64,000 nucleotides of DNA from Peptoniphilus equinus (GTDB taxonomy: Bacteria > Bacillota > Clostridia > Tissierellales > Peptoniphilaceae). The stretch spans positions 186,001-250,000 of the forward strand of contig NZ_CP115667.1 in the NCBI RefSeq assembly GCF_027921445.1, in the 5' to 3' direction. The notes under the pieces are model-generated. The model was given only the letters and a program-made list of their open reading frames with translations, was not told the DNA's origin and did no database searches. Positions 33,022 to 41,857 of this stretch are shown one piece after another. Position 1 is the stretch's first letter. Each line of letters starts with the position of its first letter. The position numbers were made by a program, and so were the translations under genes.

Positions 33022-33939
33022 TTATTGGACAGTGTCGTCATGAGCCTTTTGGGTGAAGGCTGTAATAGCGAGGGGATCGACAGACAGATTTACAGGCAAA
33101 TGATCGCCTTTATCACCGTCTAAATCGGTTTCAATTTCGGTGCCGTCGGCACTGTCAATGGTGATGGACTTGGCTTTGATGTAGTGGACGTTCTCATTGT
33201 CGTCCATGACACCGGCGGCGATGTCGGGAATGAGGTTTAATCCTTCGAGGAACGACACTTGATTTAAGAGCATCATGTGAAGGTAACCGTCATCCTTTTG
33301 AATATTCGCCTTAGTGAATTCCTGATTTTCCAATTCGCCGGAGAGAAGCACTACGACGTGGGAGTACGTCCCGGAATAGTCCTTGCCGTCGGCGGTAATG
33401 GTCAGGTTATAGGTGTCCTGTTTGGTCATGTTGGTCAAGATATTTTTAGCATAGGCAAGGAAAGCAAACTTGGTTTTTTCTTCAGAGGATGAGTTATGAA
33501 TCCCTTCGGGAATGTTGCCAATACTGAAAATAAGGCAGAAGATATTGTCATTGGCACGGCCTATGTCCATGGCTTCAGGGAAGTCCAAGGTATAGGCGTC
33601 AATGGCAGCGTCTGTGTCCTGGACAGTATCAAGGACGCGCGTGACGGCATTAAATGTGCCGCCCGGGATGACACCCAGCGTAGGGCGATGCTCCGGCGCA
33701 ATCTCCAGTAAGCCTTGGACGACTTCGTTGACGGTACCGTCACCGCCGATGGCAAAGACTGCCTCAAAACCGTCGTCGTAACTTGCGGCGGCAAAGTCTG
33801 TGGCATCATGTGCCTTTTGTGTGCCCTTAAGTTCCACCGTCTCGAAATGGGACTGGAGGGTGCCTTTAAAACGATTTGCTATAGCCTCGCCTTCTTCTTT
33901 GCCGGCGTTGGGGTTATATACAATCAAAGCTTTTGTCAT
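33022..33939 (-). CDS. Diacylglycerol kinase-family lipid kinase (YegS/BmrU-like)
   Basis: A 305-residue lipid kinase. The N-terminal nucleotide-binding domain has ALIVYNPNAGK and the signature FAIGGDGTVNEVVQGLL near residue 60, followed by LGVIPGGTFNAVTRVL, which binds the phosphate. The C-terminal beta domain is typical, with an acidic TEIETDLDGDKG stretch near the end. It would phosphorylate diacylglycerol or a related lipid at the membrane. The ATG at 33939 follows AGGAGTGATTTT. It is monocistronic. The precise lipid substrate cannot be told. Confidence 0.85.
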   Translation of the reverse strand: MTKALIVYNPNAGKEEGEAIANRFKGTLQSHFETVELKGTQKAHDATDFAAASYDDGFEAVFAIGGDGTVNEVVQGLLEIAPEHRPTLGVIPGGTFNAVTRVLDTVQDTDAAIDAYTLDFPEAMDIGRANDNIFCLIFSIGNIPEGIHNSSSEEKTKFAFLAYAKNILTNMTKQDTYNLTITADGKDYSGTYSHVVVLLSGELENQEFTKANIQKDDGYLHMMLLNQVSFLEGLNLIPDIAAGVMDDNENVHYIKAKSITIDSADGTEIETDLDGDKGDHLPVNLSVDPLAITAFTQKAHDDTVQ

Positions 33940-34182
33940 AAAATCACTCCTTTTTTCCCTGTATACCCAGTAGAGAGGCATTTTTAATACCACGGCGCAG
34001 AACTTCATTTATAAAACTCACTCAGAGGTTGGAGCACCTTGAAGCTTGTCGTTGAGGCGGCGTGCTTGTCATGGGACGCTTTAAATTCATTGAAGCCACT
34101 GTTCGTTTTCTGCACATGACAAATCCTATCCATTGCCATAGACACGGTTTCAACGTAAAATAGAATTTACAGAGGTGATGTG

Positions 34183-34833
34183 ATGGATTTTGAATTGACG
34201 ATGATGTTCATTGCACGGATTCTTCTTGCCAGCAGTGCAGGTGCAATTATCGGTTATGAACGGGAACATAAAAATAAGAAGGCGGGGTTGCGCACCCATA
34301 TTATCGTGGCCCTTGGAGCCTGCGCGGCGATGTTGCTCTCCAAGTATGGATTTTCGGGCGCCGAGGCCTACGACCCGGCCCGTATCGCATCTCAAGTGGT
34401 GAGTGGGGTCGGCTTTCTCGGCGCCGGACTGATCTTTGTGCGGCACAATGAAGTCAGCGGACTGACCACGGCGGCAGGTGTTTGGACGACGGCGGTGATC
34501 GCCATGTGTTTCGGTGCGGGGCTGTATGTGGTGGGCACTGCGGCCACGGCTATCATTCTTATGATCCAAACCTATCTTTTTCAACAGGAACATCACCACT
34601 TTGACAAGGAGAGCTACAGTTTAAAGTTCACCACGGCGACAAAGGACACGGTGCAGGACGTGGAAGATTTTTTAAAAGCGAGAGCGATTACTTGGCGCGG
34701 CGTGGCTATCGGACATAATGACCAAGTCTATGACGTGCTTTTAAAAGACACCGCGTTGGATGATGATGAGTGGGTGGCAGTGGTCAGCTATTTGGAAAGT
34801 CACACTGCCATTGACGGCTTTTACATCGACTGA
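34183..34833 (+). CDS. MgtC/SapB-family membrane protein
   Basis: A 216-residue protein. The N-terminal half has four hydrophobic segments with the family pattern RILLASSAGAIIGYEREHKNKKAGLRTHIIVALGACAAML and VVSGVGFLGAGLIF, then GLTTAAGVWTTAVIAMCFGAGLY. The C-terminal half is soluble, probably ACT-like. MgtC proteins affect magnesium homeostasis and ATP synthase in pathogens; chromosomal homologues are less clear. GAGGTG lies 5 nt before the ATG at 34183. It is 11 bp upstream of glpK and is likely cotranscribed. Confidence 0.85.
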   Translation: MDFELTMMFIARILLASSAGAIIGYEREHKNKKAGLRTHIIVALGACAAMLLSKYGFSGAEAYDPARIASQVVSGVGFLGAGLIFVRHNEVSGLTTAAGVWTTAVIAMCFGAGLYVVGTAATAIILMIQTYLFQQEHHHFDKESYSLKFTTATKDTVQDVEDFLKARAITWRGVAIGHNDQVYDVLLKDTALDDDEWVAVVSYLESHTAIDGFYID

Positions 34834-34844
34834 GGAGGGATACC

Positions 34845-36311
34845 ATGTATATAATGGCATTTGACTGCGGCACAACCAGTGCCCGGACGCTTATTTATGA
34901 CGACAAGTTTCATGTGGTGGCCAAAGCGCAAAAAGAAATCCGTCAATACTTTCCTCAACCCGGATGGGTGGAAGAGGATCCGGCGGAAATTTTTTCCACG
35001 CAGTTAGGGACCGCCACGGAAGCCATGGCCAAGGTGGGACTTACGGCCTCGGATATCACTGCTATCGGTCTGACCAATCAGCGGGAAACTACGGTGGTTT
35101 GGGACAAGGCGACAGGCGAGGTGATCTACAATGCCATTGTGTGGCAGTGTCGCCGTACCGTTGAGACCGTGGCGCGGTTAAAACCGTATCGGGATATGAT
35201 CTACAACAAAACGGGGTTGGAACTTGATGCCTACTTTTCCGCCACCAAGATTGCATGGATTCTTGATCATGTAGCGGGCGCAAGACTGCGGGCTGAAGCG
35301 GGAGAGCTCGCCTTCGGGACGGTGGACACCTATGTCATCTGGCGTCTGAGCGGGGAGCACGTCACGGATGTTTCCAATGCGTCGCGCACGATGCTCTATA
35401 ACATTCATAGGATGGACTGGGATGACGAGCTTTTAACCCTTATGGGTGTGCCTCGCAGTATGCTCCCTGAGGTGAAAGATTCCGCCGGCCTGTTCGGCAC
35501 GGTGGCAACTCACTACTTCGGCGCGGACATCCCAATTACGGCGGCTATCGGCGATCAGCAAAGTGCTCTTTTCGGAAGCGGCGCGTTGCATCGAGGGGAT
35601 GCAAAAAACACCTACGGCACCGGGGCCTTTCTTCTTATGAACACCGGCGACGAGGTCGTTCGTTCCCAAAACGGGCTGGTGAGTACGGTGGCATGGCGCC
35701 TTAAGGGGGAGGTCACCTATGCGTTGGAAGGCTCTATTTTCATCGCAGGGGCGGGTGTGCAGTGGCTGCGGGATGAGATGAAGCTCATTGATTCCGCCGA
35801 GGATTCGGAATATCTTGCCGCCAAAGTTTCAGATACGGCGGGTTGTGTCATTGTCCCTGCCTTTACAGGTCTTGGCGCACCGTATTGGGACGGCAGTGCA
35901 CGGGGCACAGTCTGTGGACTGACGCGAAGTGTCACCAAAGCACATTTTGTTCGGGCGACACTGGAATCGGTCGCCTACCTGTCCTATGATGTGCTCCACG
36001 CCATGGAGGAAGATTTGGGAGGCTTGACTGAGCTCAAAGTTGACGGGGGCGCATCGGCGAACAACTTTCTCATGCAGTTCCAAGCGGATATTATCGGCCG
36101 ACCTGTGCTCCGAGGCAAAGATGTGGAGACAACGGTCAAAGGGGCGGCCTATCTTGCCGCCATTGGCGCGGGGAAGATGGAACTTGAGGATGTGTTACAT
36201 GAGATGGTCCCGGATCGCACCTTTATGCCTGCGATGGCGAATGACGTACGTCAAGAAAAGCTTGCGCTGTGGCACAAGGCAGTCGGACGAAGTGGGCATT
36301 GGGCGGACTAA
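34845..36311 (+). CDS. glpK: Glycerol kinase
   Basis: A 488-residue FGGY kinase that makes glycerol 3-phosphate. Clear blocks are the N-terminal MAFDCGTTSARTLIYD, IGLTNQRETTVVWDKATGEVIYNAIVWQCRRT near residue 72, DAYFSATKIAWILD, GTVDTYVIWRLSG, IGDQQSALFGSGA, NTYGTGAFLLMNTG, and the C-terminal VDGGASANNFLMQFQADII. GAGGAGG precedes the ATG. No glycerol facilitator or GlpO/GlpD is beside it. The family includes xylulose and other sugar kinases, but the match is to GlpK. Confidence 0.93.
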   Translation: MYIMAFDCGTTSARTLIYDDKFHVVAKAQKEIRQYFPQPGWVEEDPAEIFSTQLGTATEAMAKVGLTASDITAIGLTNQRETTVVWDKATGEVIYNAIVWQCRRTVETVARLKPYRDMIYNKTGLELDAYFSATKIAWILDHVAGARLRAEAGELAFGTVDTYVIWRLSGEHVTDVSNASRTMLYNIHRMDWDDELLTLMGVPRSMLPEVKDSAGLFGTVATHYFGADIPITAAIGDQQSALFGSGALHRGDAKNTYGTGAFLLMNTGDEVVRSQNGLVSTVAWRLKGEVTYALEGSIFIAGAGVQWLRDEMKLIDSAEDSEYLAAKVSDTAGCVIVPAFTGLGAPYWDGSARGTVCGLTRSVTKAHFVRATLESVAYLSYDVLHAMEEDLGGLTELKVDGGASANNFLMQFQADIIGRPVLRGKDVETTVKGAAYLAAIGAGKMELEDVLHEMVPDRTFMPAMANDVRQEKLALWHKAVGRSGHWAD

Positions 36312-36352
36312 AAAATTAAGAATCGGGTAAAAGGCTAGTAAGGAGGGATTCT

Positions 36353-36808
36353 ATGAAAATATTAGTACCTATAGACGGATCTGAAGCGTCTCGGCGCAGT
36401 GTGAATGTCGCAAAAGAAGTGGGGCGTCAATTCGAAGCGGAGATTGCGGTGATTACAGTAGTGCCTGAAACCAGTGTTTTCGAACAATATCCCACGAATT
36501 TCCCCTATAATTTAGAGTTGGAACGAGCCAATAATGATAGAGCTCAAAAGGTCTTGGAGGATGTGAAGACGGCGATGTCTGACTATCCGTATCCCGTGGC
36601 AACGTACTACGTGAAGGGCAACCCCGCACACCAAATTGTCAAGTTTGCAGAGGAACATCACGTCAGCCTCATCGTCATGGGCAATCGAGGGCTCGGGGCA
36701 TTTTCACGGACGCTGCTCGGTTCGGTCTCCAATAAAGTGATCAACTCATCCAACGTATCCGTGTTAGTGGTTAAAGGCGACGGCAAAGACGTCAAAAAGG
36801 GAGCATAA
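36353..36808 (+). CDS. Universal stress protein, UspA family
   Basis: A 151-residue cytoplasmic Usp domain. It starts MKILVPIDGSEASRRSV and carries the ATP-binding pattern G-x2-G-x9-G-S (GNRGLGAFSRTLLGS) near residue 112. These proteins dimerise and support survival under stress; the specific role is unknown. AGGAGG precedes the ATG. It ends in a short terminator. Confidence 0.9.
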   Translation: MKILVPIDGSEASRRSVNVAKEVGRQFEAEIAVITVVPETSVFEQYPTNFPYNLELERANNDRAQKVLEDVKTAMSDYPYPVATYYVKGNPAHQIVKFAEEHHVSLIVMGNRGLGAFSRTLLGSVSNKVINSSNVSVLVVKGDGKDVKKGA

Positions 36809-36819
36809 GCTCCTTTTTT
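36797..36819 (+). terminator. Terminator after the universal stress gene
   Basis: GGAGC-ATAA-GCTCC followed by six T; the hairpin includes the stop codon. Confidence 0.8.
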
Positions 36820-36894
36820 ATATGGCGGCGTTTGCTTGACCTTTTGAGATATAATATAATGAACAAAAGTAGGAAACCAAAGGGGGCAATATTA

Positions 36895-38871
36895 TTGGAA
36901 ACGAAAAAGCATTATTATATAACTACGCCAATTTACTATCCGTCGGACAACCTGCACATTGGGCACACATATTGCACAGTGGCGGCGGACAGTATCAAAC
37001 GCTATAAAGAACTGCAAGGCTATGATGTCTTTTTTACCACAGGTACTGACGAGCACGGTCAAAAAATTGAAGAAAAAGCTACAGAAGCCGGTATTGCACC
37101 AAAGGAATTTGTGGATAAGATCAATGTGTCGATTAAAGAACTTTGGAAAAAGCTGGACATTGACTATGACGCCTTTATTCGTTCCACCGATCCTGCACAT
37201 GAAAAGAACGTACAAAATATTTTCCAAAAGCTCTATGACAAGGGTGAAATTTATAAAGGCGAATACGAAGGCTATTATTGCACACCATGTGAAGCTTTTT
37301 GGACGGAATCCCAACTGGGACACGATCACACCTGTCCTGACTGCGGTCGTCCGACGCAGCTTCAGAAAGAAGAGTCCTATTTTTTCAGACTGTCCAAGTA
37401 TCGTGAGAAGCTGCTGAAATACTATGAAGATCATGCGGAGTTTATTGAACCAGAATCCAGAAAGCGGGAAATGGTCAATAACTTCTTAAAAGATGAGCTC
37501 CAAGATCTCTCGGTGTCTCGTTCCACCTTTGACTGGGGTGTCAAAGTACCGTTTGATGACAAACACGTCATCTATGTGTGGATTGATGCACTCTCCTGTT
37601 ATCTGTCCGCAGTCGGATACGGTACCGATGAAGCGCAATTCAATAAGTACTGGCCTGCAGATGTGCACTTGGTGGGCAAAGAGATCACCCGTTTCCATAC
37701 CATTATCTGGCCGGCCATTCTCATGGCATTGGATTTGCCGTTGCCTAAGAAAGTCTTTGGCCACGGATGGATTCTCTTTGACAACGACAAGATGAGTAAG
37801 TCCAAGGGCAACGTCATCTATCCGGAACCGATTATTGATCTTTACGGCATTGATGCCTTGAAATATTTTCTTCTCAGAGAGTTCAGCTTCGGCGCTGACG
37901 GTTCATTCAACAGGGAAAAATTTATGCGTCGTCTGAATTCTGATTTGGCAAACGATTTAGGGAATCTGGTTTCCCGAACCCTGTCCATGTTGGATAAGTA
38001 CAACGACGGCTATTTGCCTGAACCGACGGTGGATGAGGCGGTGGACAGCTCGCTCATTGAGCTCGCCACAACTACGTATCGGGATGTGGATGCGGCTATG
38101 GAGCACTTCCAGTTCAGCGTGGCTCTTGAAAGTATTTGGAACCTCATCCGACGTTCCAATAAATATGTGGATGAAACCACACCGTGGATTCTTGCCAAAG
38201 ACGACAGCAATAGAGCACGTCTGGACACCGTCCTCTACAACTTGGCTGAGTCCCTTCGCATTGTATCCGTCCTCATTTCACCGTTTTTGGTCAACACATC
38301 GAAGAGCATTCGCAAAGCTTTGAATCTGAAGACGGCGCCGACTTGGGATGAAGCACAACGTTGGGGTCTATTACTTGCGGGAGAAAAGACCAAGAAGCCG
38401 GATGTGCTCTTCCCACGTCTCGATGTGCAGGAAGAACTGAAACGTCTGGAAGAGGCCAATGCTGCTCTGATTGCGGCACGTCAAGCTGAAAAGAAACTGT
38501 GGAGCGGCGACGGGCAAGATGAAGAGCAAGCGACGCAAGGCAAGGCACCAATCACCTTAGAAGATTTTGAAAAGATGGAAATTAAGTTGGCACTGGTGGA
38601 AGCTGTGGAAGATCATCCTAATGCGGATCGACTTTACGTCCTTCGTTTGAAGATCGGCGATACCAAGCGGACCATTGTCACCAATTTGAAGTCCAAGTAC
38701 AGTAAAGAACAGCTTACCGGCAAGAAGATTTTGGTACTGACCAACTTGCAGCCTCACAATTTCCGTGGGGTGGAATCTCAAGGGATGCTCCTTGCCGCTG
38801 AAGATGACAACGGCAAGATCTCCATCGCATCCACGCTGGAAGAGATGGCAGACGGAAGTGTGGTGTGCTGA
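36895..38871 (+). CDS. metG: Methionyl-tRNA synthetase
   Basis: A 658-residue class I synthetase. HIGH motif LHIGHTY lies at about residue 20. The zinc knuckle is CTPCEAFW and CPDCGRP at about 130-150, and KMSKSKGN is near 300. The anticodon-binding helices follow. A C-terminal tRNA-binding OB domain (DFEKMEIKLALVEAVEDHPNADRLYVLRL) starts near residue 560. The start is probably TTG at 36895, with AGGGGG 8 nt upstream; an ATG at 36859 lacks a ribosome site. Its stop overlaps the tatD start. Confidence 0.95.
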   Translation: METKKHYYITTPIYYPSDNLHIGHTYCTVAADSIKRYKELQGYDVFFTTGTDEHGQKIEEKATEAGIAPKEFVDKINVSIKELWKKLDIDYDAFIRSTDPAHEKNVQNIFQKLYDKGEIYKGEYEGYYCTPCEAFWTESQLGHDHTCPDCGRPTQLQKEESYFFRLSKYREKLLKYYEDHAEFIEPESRKREMVNNFLKDELQDLSVSRSTFDWGVKVPFDDKHVIYVWIDALSCYLSAVGYGTDEAQFNKYWPADVHLVGKEITRFHTIIWPAILMALDLPLPKKVFGHGWILFDNDKMSKSKGNVIYPEPIIDLYGIDALKYFLLREFSFGADGSFNREKFMRRLNSDLANDLGNLVSRTLSMLDKYNDGYLPEPTVDEAVDSSLIELATTTYRDVDAAMEHFQFSVALESIWNLIRRSNKYVDETTPWILAKDDSNRARLDTVLYNLAESLRIVSVLISPFLVNTSKSIRKALNLKTAPTWDEAQRWGLLLAGEKTKKPDVLFPRLDVQEELKRLEEANAALIAARQAEKKLWSGDGQDEEQATQGKAPITLEDFEKMEIKLALVEAVEDHPNADRLYVLRLKIGDTKRTIVTNLKSKYSKEQLTGKKILVLTNLQPHNFRGVESQGMLLAAEDDNGKISIASTLEEMADGSVVC

Positions 38872-39644
38872 TGGGAATTATTGACTCCCACGCCCACTTG
38901 GATGATGAGAAATTTGACTACGACAGAGATATGCTCATTTGCAATTTAGCTGCAAACGGGGTGGACCGAGTCTATAACGTGGGCAGTGATCTGCCAAGTT
39001 CTGAGACGTCTGTGGAGCTTGCCAAAATTTATGACAATATTCGCGCCGTCATCGGCGTGCATCCTCATGAAGCCTCCACCTATGACGATGCTGTGGAAGC
39101 CAGATTGATGGAGCTTGCCGAGGATGAACATGTCAAGGCCATTGGTGAAATCGGACTGGATTACTATTATGATTTGTCGCCCAGAGACGTCCAGCGGGAG
39201 GTTTTCAAGCGGCAAATTGAGCTGGCTCACCATGTAGAGCTTCCCGTTGTGATTCACACCAGGGAGGCGGTGCAGGAGACGTTTGATATTATTGCAGAGG
39301 CCGTGGCAACGTACCCGCAGATGAAGTTTCTCATTCACTGTTTCACCCAACCGGTGGAAATGATGGCACGCTACGTGGAGCTCGGCGCATATATCGCCTT
39401 AGGCGGGGCGGTGACTTTTAAAAATGCTCGTCATCCTAAGGAAGTGGCAAAAATCGTACCCTTGGATCGCCTTCTGTTGGAGACGGATGCGCCATATCTT
39501 GCTCCGGTACCTATGCGAGGCAAACGCAACGAGCCCATGTTTATCAAGCATACTGCCCGTGAGATTGCAGGCCTTCGAGGAATGAAAACCTCAGAGCTCA
39601 TCGATATAACTGCGAAAAATGCAAAGGACTTTTTCAATGATTAA
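38871..39644 (+). CDS. tatD: TatD-family metal-dependent DNase
   Basis: A 257-residue TIM-barrel hydrolase. Metal ligands are visible in GIIDSHAHLDD at the N-terminus, GEIGLDYYY near residue 90, VVIHTREA near 125, FLIHCFTQ near 150 and LLETDAPYLAP near 205. It has DNA or RNA exonuclease activity in studied cases. The ATG at 38871 shares its A with the metG stop (TGATG), so the frame's upstream GTG is unnecessary. metG-tatD-rnmV-ksgA is a conserved Firmicute string. Confidence 0.93.
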   Translation: MGIIDSHAHLDDEKFDYDRDMLICNLAANGVDRVYNVGSDLPSSETSVELAKIYDNIRAVIGVHPHEASTYDDAVEARLMELAEDEHVKAIGEIGLDYYYDLSPRDVQREVFKRQIELAHHVELPVVIHTREAVQETFDIIAEAVATYPQMKFLIHCFTQPVEMMARYVELGAYIALGGAVTFKNARHPKEVAKIVPLDRLLLETDAPYLAPVPMRGKRNEPMFIKHTAREIAGLRGMKTSELIDITAKNAKDFFND

Positions 39645-40188
39645 AGAAGTAATTGTAGTGGAAGGTAAAGACGATATAGCCGCTGTAAAAGGCGCTCTGG
39701 AGTGTGATGTCATCGCCACCCACGGCTTCGGATATGGCTATCAGCTCATTCAGGAGCTTCAAAATGTACAGAAAAAACGGGGGCTCATCATCTTTACCGA
39801 CCCGGATTACATGGGCAAAAAAATCCGTGCCGACATTGCGGGCAAGGTTCCGGGTGTGAAGCATGCCTACTTGGCTCAGGATAAGGCGATGAAGCATGAC
39901 AACATCGGCATTGAAAACGCCAAGGCCAAAGATATTATTGAGGCCATTGACAAAGCTCGCCCTTCGTTTCAGACGCTCAGCGCGACATTTACGGAAAAGG
40001 ACCTTCATGATTTGGGACTTACCGGTCCCGGATCCAAAGAGCGACGTCTTGCTGTGGCGGCGGAACTCGCTATCGGCTACGGCAATGCCAAAGCTTTTCT
40101 CAATCAACTGAACGGTTACGGCATCGATCCGAAGGATCTGTATCGGGCTGTAGAAAAGGTGACACATAACCATGGAACGACTTTATAA
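39637..40188 (+). CDS. rnmV: Ribonuclease M5
   Basis: A 183-residue TOPRIM nuclease that matures 5S rRNA in Gram-positive bacteria. The TOPRIM motifs are VVEGKDD near residue 8 and FTDPDYMGKKIR near 53, and the family tail DLHDLGLTGPGSKERR is present. It overlaps both tatD and ksgA by 8-17 bp, consistent with a tightly coupled operon. Confidence 0.95.
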   Translation: MIKEVIVVEGKDDIAAVKGALECDVIATHGFGYGYQLIQELQNVQKKRGLIIFTDPDYMGKKIRADIAGKVPGVKHAYLAQDKAMKHDNIGIENAKAKDIIEAIDKARPSFQTLSATFTEKDLHDLGLTGPGSKERRLAVAAELAIGYGNAKAFLNQLNGYGIDPKDLYRAVEKVTHNHGTTL

Positions 40189-41014
40189 ACCCCATCGCGT
40201 CATCGAGCTCTTAAAGGCTTATGGCTTTCATATGTCCAAAAGTTTGGGGCAAAATTTTCTTATCGATGGCAATATAGTAAGAAAAATTGTGGATTTGGCG
40301 GAAGTGGACGGCGAAAATGTCTTGGAAATCGGACCGGGTTTAGGGACCTTGACCGAGGAAATAGCCGCTCGTGCGAAGCGTGTACTCGCAGTGGAAATTG
40401 ACAAGCGCCTTCAGCCGGTACATGAAGAAACGTTGGCCTATGATAATCTCCGAGTGCACTATGACGACTTTTTAAAGATGGATCCCGTATTGATTGACGA
40501 GGCCTTTGACGGGGAACCTTTCGTCGTGGTGTCCAACTTGCCCTACTATGTCACCACGGCGATTCTTACCAAAGTCATCGAGCAGACCAAGGCGAAGCGT
40601 ATCGTGGTCATGGTGCAAAAGGAAGTGGCGCGACGGTTTTCGGCCAAGCCTTCGACGAAAGATTATGGATCGCTGTCGGTGTTTGTCCAGTTCTATGCTC
40701 ACGTCAGCTACGGCTTTGATGTGCCCAAGACAGTTTTTATTCCCAATCCCAACGTCGACTCCGCCGTGGTGAAGTTTGAATTGCGAGATCGGGTGGCCGA
40801 TGTGGATCGGGAGAACTTGTTTAAAATTGTTCGCGGTGCATTTTCCAAGCGGCGAAAGACTTTACTGAACGCACTTTCCACCTACGGTTTTGATCTGAGC
40901 AAGGCGGAGATTGAACAGGCGCTGGAAGCGTCCAATATCGATCCGAAGCGGCGTGCTGAAACCTTGACTCCGGAAGAGTATATCGTACTATCAATTAATA
41001 TGAAGGTGACTTGA
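40172..41014 (+). CDS. ksgA: 16S rRNA dimethyladenosine transferase
   Basis: A 280-residue SAM-dependent enzyme that dimethylates two adenines near the 3' end of 16S rRNA. Motifs are SKSLGQNFLIDGNIVRKIV, VLEIGPGLGTLTEEI with the SAM-binding glycines near residue 55, the acidic AVEIDKRL, and VSNLPYYVTTAIL with the catalytic NLPY. The C-terminal helical domain is normal. It starts inside rnmV. Confidence 0.96.
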   Translation: MERLYKPHRVIELLKAYGFHMSKSLGQNFLIDGNIVRKIVDLAEVDGENVLEIGPGLGTLTEEIAARAKRVLAVEIDKRLQPVHEETLAYDNLRVHYDDFLKMDPVLIDEAFDGEPFVVVSNLPYYVTTAILTKVIEQTKAKRIVVMVQKEVARRFSAKPSTKDYGSLSVFVQFYAHVSYGFDVPKTVFIPNPNVDSAVVKFELRDRVADVDRENLFKIVRGAFSKRRKTLLNALSTYGFDLSKAEIEQALEASNIDPKRRAETLTPEEYIVLSINMKVT

Positions 41015-41337
41015 TGAATAAGAATGATACCATCGCAACATTTATAGCTGATGATAACTTAGTGGAACGGACAGCGGCGCTGTTTAAGAGCATGAGCGAT
41101 CCCACTCGGGTGAAGATTCTCTATGTGCTGAGCCAGGGGGAAATGAATGTGACGGGGATTGCCAACACACTGGGGATGAGTCAGTCTTCCATTTCTCATC
41201 AACTTGCCATATTGCGCACCCACAACATTATCAAAGTGCAGCGGGTAGCGCGTCAAGCTATCTATTCTTTGGACGATGATCATGTGCGCAGCATTTTTTC
41301 AGATGGCATTACCCACGTCAAGCATCATACGTTTTAA
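41014..41337 (+). CDS. ArsR/SmtB-family regulator with an alpha-5 zinc site
   Basis: A 107-residue winged-helix repressor. The DNA-reading helix lies in VTGIANTLGMSQSSISHQLAILRTHNIIK. The C-terminal helix has Asp-x-His-x10-His-x2-His (DDHVRSIFSDGITHVKHH), exactly the alpha-5 ligand spacing of the Zn/Co sensors CzrA and SmtB. Cysteines for an alpha-3 arsenic or cadmium site are absent. It overlaps ksgA by one base and is probably cotranscribed. No zinc exporter is adjacent, so its target lies elsewhere or is not recognised. Confidence 0.88.
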   Translation: MNKNDTIATFIADDNLVERTAALFKSMSDPTRVKILYVLSQGEMNVTGIANTLGMSQSSISHQLAILRTHNIIKVQRVARQAIYSLDDDHVRSIFSDGITHVKHHTF

Positions 41338-41396
41338 ATCCTCGGCATTGGGTATAAGAAAGCATATTCAAGTGAACAACCTAAGGAGGGTTATTT

Positions 41397-41627
41397 ATGG
41401 ATAAAGTTACTGTGTATACTTCAAATACGTGCCCTTATTGCACCATGGCGAAGGACTACCTCAACGACAGAGGCGTGGAATTTGTCGAAAAGAACGTTCA
41501 AAATGACGCTGAAGCTCGCTCTGAACTTTTGGAGAAGGGCTATACCGGCGTACCGGTTATTGTGGTTGGCGATGAAGAAATCGTCGGATTTGACAAACAC
41601 AAACTGGACAGTGCATTAGGCAAATAA
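41397..41627 (+). CDS. Glutaredoxin-like thiol-disulfide protein
   Basis: A 76-residue thioredoxin fold protein with the redox pair TCPYC at residues 11-15 and a GVPVIVVGDEEIVGFD cis-proline block near 51. The length and start VTVYTSNTCPYC fit the small glutaredoxin/NrdH-like group in clostridia, which reduces disulfides or partners with thioredoxin or selenium-type enzymes. AGGAGG precedes the ATG. Confidence 0.9.
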   Translation: MDKVTVYTSNTCPYCTMAKDYLNDRGVEFVEKNVQNDAEARSELLEKGYTGVPVIVVGDEEIVGFDKHKLDSALGK

Positions 41628-41646
41628 AAACCGGGTGAGTCGGTTA

Positions 41647-41674
41647 ATAAGGGGGAAACCCCTTATTTTTTTTA
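41647..41674 (+). terminator. Terminator after the glutaredoxin gene
   Basis: ATAAGGGG-GAAA-CCCCTTAT pairs and is followed by a run of T. Confidence 0.85.
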
Positions 41675-41804
41675 TGCGTATTTTGCAAACAGCACTTCTC
41701 GAAGATGCGTCATAATATGCCGAAATATTGGGCGAGCTGAGGCGGTGATGTCCGAGTGACCGGGACGTGGCGAGGATGACCAAAGCAGCTTTTCAGGCAT
41801 AGAA

Positions 41805-41828
41805 AAAGACGTGTCGGAACACGTCTTT
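41805..41828 (-). terminator. Terminator of the deacetylase gene
   Basis: AAAGACGTGT and ACACGTCTTT pair around CGGA; on the minus strand it ends in T-rich DNA. The stretch from 41675 to 41804 contains nothing I can identify. Confidence 0.6.
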
Positions 41829-41857
41829 AAAGTTTCTGGCTTTGTATCATGGGCATG

